A stretch of DNA of 64,000 bases. Origin: Lytechinus variegatus. Lineage: Eukaryota; Echinodermata; Echinoidea; Temnopleuroida; Toxopneustidae. The notes beneath the pieces were generated by a model, which had not been told where the DNA came from, ran no database searches, and worked only from the letters and a program-made list of their open reading frames with translations. Positions 22,201 through 34,200 of this stretch are shown in pieces. The position numbers and the translations under genes were made by a program. Numbering within the stretch: the first letter of the stretch is position 1; each line of letters opens with the position of its first letter. The stretch is taken from assembly GCF_018143015.1 (NCBI RefSeq), contig NC_054742.1, positions 14,491,632 through 14,555,631 of the forward strand, written 5' to 3'.

Positions 22201-25200
22201 CTTCTCACTGACAATATCTGGCATTTTAGGGCCAAAAAGTACATTGCTCCTTTATTGCTGTGAATGGCTTTTTGTCTACAGTTTTCCCTAGGTGGTTTGT
22301 CAGACTACTCACAGATGAAACAAACAGCAAGAAAAGCAGCAGGTCTACCCCCTGTCAGAGAAGATACAATGTGTGTTGCAAAGACGATGAGGGCATCATC
22401 TCCTCCGATGGCAGCAGCTGAAGTTTTTGACCCTCAGCGGAGGTCATCCAGACAAGCAAGAAGGGTATTGTTATACATGATCACAATTTTCCTTATGCCT
22501 GATTCACTCTATTAAAATAAAAAGTAAAACAAAGAGTTACCACTAGTGATATTTTATTGTTTCCAATTATATTGATAAATTTATAAAGACTCTCCATTTT
22601 ATGAAGACCTGTACAAGAGATAAATCCATCTTGAAATAGAATGAAACACAAGTTTTCTTGTGCAGAAACAAAAAGCAAATCAAAGAATACATTGGTAAAT
22701 TCACAGATCTTGGCTGCATTGCCAAAGGGAGGATCTATGTAGCATCACTATTCAAATGCTTAAAACTTTCTTATTATTCATTCGATTTTTTCTGAAACTT
22801 TCATTTATCTATTTCTTTGATTTTGTAGTTTTATATACAATTCAGTTGGTGTCAAGGGTTTCATTCTCCTTTAGTTTCAGAGAAAATATGTTTACAGGAT
22901 TTTTTATTTACAGGCTTCTATGGAAAAATAGAACGTATGTTCTCATAGTTTCTCTCTTTTAAGGTTAAACTATCTGACATATACATGTAGTCTAATATTT
23001 ATCAATAATATGCACTCAATTTTCATCAAAAGTGGATTACTTATGGGGATAGAGACCGTGATAAACTATATTGTTTAAAGGTCAAGTCCACCCAGGAAAA
23101 AAGTTGATTTGAATAAATAGAGAAAAATCAAACATGAACTACACTGAAAACTTCATCATAATTGGATGTAAAATTAGAAAGTTATGACATTTTAAAGTTT
23201 CGGTTATTTTTTACAAAACAGTTTTATGCTCAACTCAGTGATGTGCAAATGAGAGAGTTGATGATGTCACTCACTTAATATTCATTTTGATTTTTATTGT
23301 TTGAATAATACAGTATTTCAATTTTTACGAATTCGACAATTAGGACCCCCTTGCTCGAACCACAAAATGTTAAAATAATGAAATTACATGTGTTCAGGGA
23401 GGAATGAAACTTTGTTTCACATGATAATGATGAGAAAATCAAAATATTTCATATTTTATATAATAAAATACAAAAGAAATAGTGAGTGGATGACGTCATC
23501 AGTCTCCTCATTTGCATGCCAGGACGTACGTATAAACTGTTTTGTGAAATTAACCGAAACTTTAAAATGTCATAACTTTCTTATTTTACATCCGATTTTG
23601 ATGAAATTTTCAGTGTTATGCTTGTTTAATTTTTCTCTTTCTATTCAAATCAGGTTTTTGTTGGGGTGGACTTGTCCTTTAAAATTATTGAGAATTATCT
23701 TACATGTATGCTTGTATGTGATACACAAATTTTAAAATTAAAGATGGAAGATTTCCTTTGATGATAAAGTATGATGATGCCCCCCCCCCCCCTTTCCCCA
23801 TATAAACCCTTTCTCAATGTATCTATTATCCTTATTCAGTAACAATTGTTGTGTGTTATTTTTACTTTGCCCCAATTAATCATTCCCAGTTCATCTGATT
23901 CTCTTATTTATTTTCAAATCGTCACTGTATACACTTTGAATATTCCCCATCATCTTATCTGCATTAATCCAGTCATAATTCTTGAACTCTGCAGCATTGT
24001 TACTTTTCAGAAATAATACCATCATGAGATTTATGTAAAACAGAGTAAAAGTTCGAGTAAAATTCAGCATGGATTAAAAGAGTAACTGCACATCTGTAAT
24101 TTAACATATTACCACTCATATTGTGGTTTTGTGTGTGATATAATGTATACTTTTTTGGTACATTTGCCAAATTTTAGCAAATGAATTTCTTATCTTGTCG
24201 TTTGTTTTAAATCATATTTTATATTGGTGTATTATTGCCAAGATATAATGAAGCTGCAGCAGTCTATTAAAGTGCTGTTCTTTTGCCTTTTTCATACCAT
24301 GTTCCAATGTGGGAGTTTTGATAACTTTTTTTTATATTAAGATTTCTCATTTTTCCTTTAATCTGTACCTGTGTTTTGATTCTATTCTTTTATGTTAATA
24401 TTCCTATTCAATGTTTTGAAAGGATTAATTTTCCTTGAAAATGTTAATGTTGACATACATTTTATAATTTTTTTTATATACAGCTTATAAATGTTTTTAT
24501 TCATTTAAAGTTAGAATGTGTTTGACTTGGAATATATAGCTGTTTTCACTTTTAGAGCATTCATCACATGTCATAGAGTATTAGTGGGCTTTCTTGGTGC
24601 TCAAGGGATATATGATCAATCCATTTTGACTGAGTTCTTTATATAACAATGAAAATGAACTTATTATTTCCATTTTCTCAAGTTGTTTGGAAAGTTCTTA
24701 GGTTATATACTTTTTCTTATTTTATCAGTGCTGAAGATAATGCATTGAATGATGGGATAAAACTCTAGGAGACACACTTGAAAACAAATTTTGTAACATT
24801 GTTATTACCAGTCAAATGGGCTTGGTCTTTATTGCATGAATGCTTTATCATCTTACAATATATGTGGTAACTAATTGCAGATTTTCATTGCACGGCAAAG
24901 GTAGAGGAGAAAACTTGAAGGCTGTAGAAAACATGAATGCAGAGTGTTGCTGCAAAAGCCTCTTTTTGTTTTTCTTGCCTTCAATTCTATCTTTGACTTG
25001 CTTTTTACAGATGCTGAAAAGAAATGATCTTTGTGGTTTAATGGGTTTTATTTTATTTCTTGCCTAACCTCTTTGTTTTTGTTCTATTTCTTTACCCCAT
25101 AGGTGTAGTAATACTGACTTGCATGGTCATTTGGGTTGAAAATTAACACTTATCAAATTGAAGCACACCTATACTATTCCGATTAGATTAGATTGTTACA

Positions 25201-28200
25201 ACAGTGAAATCCTAACTTTGGTTATTTGTTTCATAAATTGTCAACTATGAGGTGAAAAAGATATTAAGTAGCAACATTGAAAACTTATCAACAAAATTTG
25301 GCCAAGATAAATCTTTTATTCAACCAATTTCAATGTCTCCTTTTCTGTGAGCTGATTAAAGTTAAATTTTAACAGTCAGTCATGCAAACATTTATTGTTT
25401 AACAATATGAATGATATTGCCATTATCCTTTTCCACTTCACTTTCCTCAATGGTTTCCTCTGTTTTTTTCTCCAACAAATTAAAAACACACCCCCACACA
25501 CACACACCTTTGTTTATTGTGGATATCAACTAATTGCCCTGACCTTTCACCCTTGACCTGACCTGATTCTGCTGCCGCTGCCGGTTACCCATCATCCATC
25601 ACCGTGACCCACCCTTGACATCATTTGCTTCTCGTGTACGTGGAGTGTTGAGTAGTTACTACAGTAATGTAATGTTTCTGTATACATTCATTCAATTGTT
25701 TCCAATATTTGCATCATTATGTTGGCAGTAAATTTATGTGTCAAATGTCAGTATTTGTTCAGCCTCCTGCTCAATTTTATTTGAGTCTAAATTTGTTGCA
25801 TGCTTTTATTTTTAATGATTACTTTTGGAATCAATATCAAATGAAAGAAGCTATGGATTGTTTGTATCTTTGTGAGTTTTATTAAATAGCTGAATGCATT
25901 AGAATACATGATCGTTTATTCCCATTTCTAGTAACAGCAGGAAGAGATATACCATAACATTATTGAATTCTTTAAAAAAGAGAAAAAACATTCAATATGT
26001 GTACCCCTTCATGTATATTTCATATGTTTTTATAGTCCAATCAGGCAAGTGAAACATTGGAGCTTGATTTTGTAGTAAGAAATATTTCATGGTGATTCCT
26101 TTTTCATCCTTAGTGGAGGGATAAAAATTATTCACTTTTATCAAAAACAAATTTAAATGGAATCTTATGCAGGCATCTCCTTAATGTGAAAAAATAAATC
26201 AAATTATCGGATTTCGCTCTTGCACTTTCATTTCAGTATTAAATTTTTTATATGGTGGATTTCAATTTTCTTGAAAGCTATAGTAGCTGCATTCTAAGAA
26301 TGAAGAAAATTTAATGTCATTTAAACTAGAAGATTTCTCTGCAGGCCATTTGAACGCAGTATCAATATCTTGGTTATGATATGTAAAGAGAGGTTATCAG
26401 TGCATGTATTAAACATTAGAATGCACTTCAGAAAACACAGCTCTGCCCGTTAACATTGCATGTAATGCATGACATTTACTTTATAATAATAGAATGTTAA
26501 TTCTAAAAGCCTAATCTGAAACTTAGTTTATGGATTTTAAAACTCTTTGTTAGTTGTGGCTACAAATGGTTTTGAATAATATGGGTATCTTATCCTTTTC
26601 AAGCCTTAAAAGTGTGGAGTCTCCTTGAATTAAATTTGAAATGTTTACATTTGTCATTTTCAAATTCTTTAACAATTTCTACTTCAAATCTTAAGAGAAA
26701 ATAATCTCATATACAAATCAACACAATATATTATTGTATCATTAATTGCTTTATGAAGTAATTAATTAGGTCTTCCCATCATTTGACATTATTGACTTAC
26801 TAAAATGACTGGTTATCACAATGATTTCATATTTAAGTTTGCTAGACAATGTACTTGTATATGTAATTGATTTATTCAGCCTCACTTATAAAAGAATATA
26901 TAAACTGTTGAATTATGTGTTTGTTGTTGCTAATTTGACCTTCACATGACTTTGGTTTAACTGGGATGAGAAACACCTAGATAAACTCACTATCAAGCAC
27001 ACATTGTTTCATCTCAAATCACACATTGCTCTCAATGAGTGCTTTGCTGATATTTCAACTTTTTTAGTTTGTTAATACATTTCAAGCTACAAATACATAC
27101 TAAAGTCTCTTGAGTTTGAAATCTGATAGGAATATGATATTTCTTATCATGTCGCAAAGATTGATCAATGTGGGTTTTGAATAGAAGTATATTATAGGCT
27201 TTACTTTAATAGAAAAAAGAACAACCAAAAACTTTTTAGCGTATAGTTTTGGGGGACCTGTATGATACCATTGTTGATGAAAAGTAATTTGAACACTTTC
27301 ACAAATCAAGCAGAATGGTGTACACATGAGAGTCTTTAGTTTAAGAAAATTGGTTACCATGGTGAATATGAATATCTCGTCTTGATAATGAAGATGAAGA
27401 TGGATGTTTTGTGTTCCACAGGGTTTGGTGAAGCAGAATGGAATAGATGAACCTATGCCTGAGGATCCATCTAATCAGGATAAAGATGATGGGAAAGAAG
27501 ATGGTAGTAATGGAAGTGAAGAAGATGATGATGGGAATGGAAGACCACCTGATACACCAAGAGAACCTAGAATTCTACCATGGACACCTAAAGTCAGGTG
27601 AATCAAATTGTACTGGAATGAATCATAGATCAGTGATATATTGGTGGATCTGGATTTGTTTAATTAAAGGAAGGGGATGGGGGAGGGAGGGGGGGGAGGT
27701 TCTAGTGTATAGGGTGTCAAAGTCAGTGTAAAAATACATTAAGTTTATAGGGGTGAGAATGGGGGGGGGGGCTGTATCAGTTCTTCCCAGTATCCTCCAT
27801 TACATTTAGATTTGAAGAATCTTTTACAAGACTCTACATTTAGTATTCTTTCTTTCCAGACACATAGGCTCAATATTTCTACTAAAAATATTGAGGATTA
27901 CTTTGATAACCAAGTGCAATTTGTTCATTCAATGTACAAATCAAAAGTAATATCCATGTTGCAAAAGAGCAAGTAAAAAAATGTACCCTCAAAGATTTGT
28001 AGAAGGCATTCTGTAGACCAACAGTTAAAGAGCAAAAAAACATAAAGAAATCATAAAGTGTCGCTGATCTAATGGAGGACTCCAATAAACTTTCTTTTTA
28101 GAAATGCATCTAATTGTCAAATTGTGTATGTAGAACACAATTCAATTTAACCATTCATATTCTTTTTATTGATAGGCAAAGAGACCTTGATAATTTCTTG

Positions 28201-31200
28201 GATCACACTAGGAACAAGTTTGTAGGGTATCAAGTTCAAAGGTAAGTCACAAATTGACAAAGAAATGCATGGTGCAAATATAAAAATAAAACAAAAGTAC
28301 AAATGTATATTCTTCTATCATGTGCAATGACTTTATTACCAATATTGGTAATGATATTGTTTGTGTTGACTAATTACGGTAAAAAAGTAATTCCATTAAA
28401 AATGTTGGCCAATCTTCTGCTCAGATTCATGCCCTGCTATATTGCTTCTATTTGTAGGCAGATAGTGTATGGATCTCCAACATTTCTTGGCTTTCATTTA
28501 ATGGCATATATGGAGGAAATTACCTATATATTTGTCTTTATTTCTGTTTATTTATCTGTTGCTGAAAAACAAGTTTTGTGATTGGTAAATATGTTTTCTT
28601 ATTGCAGTGACACAACAACCCTGGCTGGTCTTCCCCAACCCATCCATGAAGGGGTTCAGATTCTTAAAAAAGTAAGTTATCTAAAGAATTGCCTTTCTCT
28701 ACTCGCCATCATGGTGTATCGTTGATTGCAAAGTTCTTAATATTATTTCCTTAGTTATCATTTCAGACATTATTTGACTCTTAAATAAAGCTACAACAAA
28801 CGTTTATAACTTTAATATTTAATAAGGATTCAAGAGTATTCTAATCTTTCCATGGATATCCTGATTATATTCTCACTGATAGATATGTAATAACTCTACA
28901 TTTATGGAATATTGACTGGCCTTGAGGGAAACATAAAATATATTGCCCGCAACAGAATCATATTGGCCCGAGTCTTTAGACAAGGGCATTATGGTTCTTT
29001 TGAGGGCAATGTTTGATTTTTACCAAAAGGAGAGCCAGTCAATATTATTACTCTTACCTATACGGCTGGATAATACTTTATTCAAGCTGCTATTTAAAAC
29101 AATTGACATGACTGTTTACTTATCACTACTTCTGATGTCAGGTTATTCAATAACTTCACGAAGTAATCCTTGCTAAGCAATTGTGACGTTACTTATTACC
29201 TTGCATCATGCATGAAACACTCATACTCATAAAATCCCATGCTTGAGTTTGATCAGCTGTGAATGCGTATGCACTGGCTGCAAATTATATACAATGCATT
29301 GGTTCACAAAATGGTTCCAGCCAGATTTCTCAAATACTGATATTAGTGATCATAATCGGCTACTACTGCGCAAGCGCACTAGCAGAAATATAGCCAATGT
29401 TGCCCTCTGTTTTTGTACAGATTCCTATGGGTGAAGCCTGAGAAGAGCAATATGGCAAATGCTTACCCCGTTGGTCTTGGATTAACAGTAGCGAGCGAAC
29501 TTTGATATTTATTTATCTGCTGAAATGCTTTGTATAGGTAATAATATTTTGTAATTATACATTATTTTTTACCAACTGAAAATATCAACAACTTCAAATT
29601 TCAGACTAATTTTATTTTGATTGATTGATTTTTTTTTCTTTTTAGCATGTATATGTGTCTCTGTCTGAATTACAAGTCAAGAGGGAGGAAGAAATCAACA
29701 AAAATCCACTTTCCAAGGTAAGTTTGCTCTAAGTTAATGTGTAATTATATATTCAAAATATTTGCTACAGATAAATTTATAAGATGAAGGGAAAAAAGGG
29801 TTTTGTTTATTATTCCGTAAAAATATTATGATATAATGAAAACTGACATGTTACTAAATTCAAGGAAAAAGATGAGCTATGAAATTGGTAATTAATTGGT
29901 ATGATATATGAGTTGGGTGTATCCTTTTGTTTTTTCTAGACACTTTTAACCATGTAATACAGTCAATGACTGATTGGGTTTGTTCGACCTGTGGCAGCAT
30001 GCAAGTTTGATTGGCCATTGCAAGTTTCATGTTACAAAACCCTGAAGGGGCTGGAGAAATAAAGATTACTTTGAAATGAAAAAAAAGAGAAGGTTAAGTA
30101 GATTTACCTTGAAATTGTAATGCAGGTGAGACTGCCAGAGGCGATCCATAATTGGGACATACCTGTTTATCTCATTTTTATTTTGTTCATATTTGCAGGG
30201 AGAAGGAGATTATGTATCATCTTCTGTTGAATCCCTCTATCAATCCATGCTACCTAATCTACCCCAGTATATGGTAAGACACCACTACTTGTATTCCTGT
30301 ATTGCTTTATAAAAATATGATTTGCAATAAACAGAAGCAAAAAATATTGATTTCCCCTGGTATTCTTTTGTGTAATACATTACAGATATCGCTCCTGAAG
30401 ATTCTTCTTGCTGCTGCTCCAACATCTAAAGCCAAAACTGAATCTATAAATATCCTAGCTGATGTTTTACCAGAAGAAATGCCGTAAGTAGTTATAGCTG
30501 AGATTCTTTCAACGTTAACATATCTAAATTTCCAAGAGATGGGAATTCATAGGTCATTCTCCTTATGAGCTACATTGGGTTTTGACATGAAATATTACTA
30601 TTTGGTAGCTAGTTATCCTTTGTTCTTGGATCTATAGGTCCTTTATTTGATGTCAATAACTGCATGTAAGGGATAAGTGTAAGTTAATAATTTCCAAACT
30701 TTACATTTGTGTATAGGCACACCAGTAGTTATTAAAGGGAATACATGTTACTTTTCTTTTATAAGGACTAATTAGATACTGATAATTGAGTATTTTCCAT
30801 CTGTTCTGATTTCAGAATCACTGTTCTACAGAGCATGAAACTAGGAGTTGATGTCAACAGACATAAAGAGATTATCGTGAAGGCTATCTCAGCTCTCTTA
30901 CTCATCCTTCTCAAGCATTTCAAGCTTAACCATGTCTATCAGGTAATGAATCGTCTTTAATGATCTCAATCCATGATAAAATATACCCCTTCTAAATTCA
31001 TAATGCTTTAAACAAGATATTTTTTCCAATCACTGTTTTCTCTTTGTTTGTTTCAGTTTGAGTTCATGAGCCAACACCTGGTATTTGCTAACTGCATCCC
31101 TCTAGTGCTCAAGTTCTTCAATCAAAACATCCTCTCCTATGTGGGTGCTAAGAACAGGTGAGTGTCATTGTATTTTAGTTTTCAGGTTTATTAATCAGTC

Positions 31201-34200
31201 CATGATGGATGATAAACTTCAATCTACTAATAGCTTAGATAGCGTTTCTTTATTTTTTTCTAATTGCTTTTATTTCCACTTGTGTAGTGGTACTTTGATG
31301 TAAATATCCTTTTATGGGCCTCTCACTCAAATATTTTATGAGTTTGTAATTTACCAAATAATAAACAGCCTTATCAGTTCCAATAGATCTCTGAAACAGT
31401 TTAGAAAAAAAAATGAATGATCTGTGGTTGCAGGATATAAAAAATCCTACTTAGTGGGTAAAGGTGACATTTCATCACTTCCTCTTGGCACACCCAATCA
31501 ATATCCACAAATTGTTGCATGAAAAAAGATGAAAATGTCATTGATTGATTTTGATGTGTTTTATGCTTGACAGTATCCACGTGATAGACTTCCCTTCATG
31601 TGTTATTGGTGATCAGCCTGAGCTTACAGCAGAGAGTCTAGTAAGTAGAAGCTTTGATACCAATGATAATAGTAATAGTTCTCTAGTTTCATTCCCTAGC
31701 TATATCCTGACAAAAAGAACAAAGCTAATGTAAATGATTCATGATATTTTTTTTTACAATGCTGGTAAATTACATTGTTATAATGATGTTTTTTTCACAT
31801 CAACTGATTTTTATAAAAAGCCTGTCCAGACGGGACGTATTATTGTATCATAATTGGTGTCCGTCCATCCATTTACTTTTCCTTGTAAACGTGATAACTT
31901 CAGTTTAACTTAACCTAAGCTCATATAAATTGGTGGGTATGATACTAGTATGGATCCCAGGAAGCCTATTGATTTCTAGGTCAAAAGGTCAAGGGTCAAG
32001 GTCACAGTGACATGTTTTCATCTTACCCTTCTGCAGTAAACGCAATAACTTTAGTTTAAATTAACCTACATGTATAGGCTCATATAATTTGGTGTGTATG
32101 ATACTAGCATAGCTCTCAGGAATTCTATTGATTTTTTTTAGGTCAGATAGTCAAAGTTAAAGTCGCCACCTTCCACTTCTCTTGCTTGACCAATAACTCC
32201 ATTTTCTGCGTTACAGGCGGGCATATTAATGTGCTCGCCTTAGTGACACTCTTGTTCATCAAATTACTTTGCTATATTGAAAATGTCAAAAAAGGTGAGA
32301 TTTTATGGTGTAAACAAGTGTTTGCAGATGCCAGTTTAATGTGTGCATACAAAACAAAATTAACATGCTATGCCATAAACATCTTTGAACAATAGTTAAT
32401 TGAAGTATTTTGATTGTGTTTATAGGAAGCAGGAGATAGCCAGCCTTACTGTTGGAGGAATCTCTTCTCATGTATTAATCTGCTCAGAATACTCAACAAG
32501 CTCACCAAATGGAAACATTCAAGAACCATGGTAAGAAGGCAATAGCATTAAGGCATTCACTATTCTGCTTAATTCAGCATTTTGCCAATTTTAGCATAAT
32601 GCTAACATCAGGGGAATTTCTTCTACAATTCAATCAATTTTTGAAATCCATGCAGTCATAGTGACCAATAAATTCAAGGGAAAGTCTTTAAAATCTAAGG
32701 GTTATTTATCAGCATACCCTCATAAATATGGTTTTAGTAATTTAAACAAAGTTTACATTAACCAAATTTTATATGTAAAATGCTATCTAGACTGAGACCT
32801 GGATATGCCTGCAATTGCCAACACATGTTAACACAGTTGGGTATGCATATTATTTAAGTTTGAAAAACCCTGTCCAGTCTATAGAATGCCTTGGGTATTT
32901 TGCTTATTATTCAGCAATTGTTCGTTTTCCAGAATTATTTGGCAATGTAAATGTTTTTAAAAAGCATTGTCCCCCTTAAAAACATTCTATTTCTAAAAAA
33001 TTGTACCTCTGAATAATTGCACCATTAAAAGACTATGAACATTGTGCAACTTGGGTGTTCATTTTGTTGGATTCAGGTTGAAGTCATTTTATGATCGTTA
33101 CTGTGACTGGAAATTATGCTTAATCTGGATGTAACCAATTGCAAAATGTGTTTGATGAATTTAGGAAGAATTGTTCTAAAAACACTTTTCTAACGTGTAT
33201 TGCTTTGCATTACTATTAATGGCAATTTTGAGTCTATTGTCCTGAAATTATCTGTTTATCCAGGTAACAGATATGGTGATCAAAATATTTTCTTCTTTAT
33301 TATGGAATATGTGGAATTATAGTTTTTCATTTCAGATTACAATGATGACCCTTGTATTTTATTATGTAGTGCTAATTTTAAAGTTATCTTTCTCACTATG
33401 TACACTGTCGGACAACTTGGCAAAGCAAAGAACCAAATAGATGTAAATCAACTAAGATTTTTATTTACTTTTTTTACAAACAAATTACTTATTTTTGGTT
33501 TTTCTTTCAATTTCAAGATGTTGGTCGTCTTCAAATCAGCTCCCATTTTGAAGCGTGCCCTGAAGGTTAAGCAAGCAATGATGCAGCTGTATGTATTAAA
33601 GCTTCTGAAAGTACAGACTAAATATCTTGGTCGTCAATGGAGGAAGAGTAATATGAAGACTATGTCAGCTATTTATCAGAAGGTTCGTCATAGACTCAAT
33701 GATGACTGGGCATATGGCAATGGTAAGTCATATCATTTTATTATCAGTTAAATAAAACAGCATTTCAAATTTTCTTGAAAGTTAATTTTTTTAAATGTTA
33801 TTTGGCCGCATTTTTCTTTCCAAATTCGGTTTAACATGATGGGGATGCACGTCTTAATGTAATAAATGCATCCCCAACATGATAAACAAGCTTCCTAAGT
33901 GATTTGATGTTTCTTATATATATATATGATGTAGAATTCATGTAAGTTGAGCTTTTTGATTTGATGTTGAATGTATTTTTATGTAGTTAATTTTTTTCAA
34001 GTGTTATGCAGTTTGGCTTTTCAGCTGCTATAGATACCCTTGTAGTAATAAACAGTTTTAAATAGAATAAATAAAAATATGTATGATTTTTAATAAAGAA
34101 TCAAATGAAAGAATGTGTTCTTGTATGTTTGGTTGGGGGATTAATCTATTGTGAACTAACATAGTCAGTTTTCAAATCCTCACAGTAGCAATATGTTCTA

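Noticed and set aside
23388..23735. 115-codon open frame
   Set aside because: Translates through MITE family 1 copy 3 and shares peptides with other MITE copies; not a gene.
22465..27421. A missing STRIP exon in the long intron 9
   Set aside because: The proteins align without a gap across the exon 9-10 junction and phases match.
33398..33517. Upstream part of the open frame that contains STRIP exon 20
   Set aside because: No match to STRIP; the acceptor AG at 33516-33517 marks the exon start.
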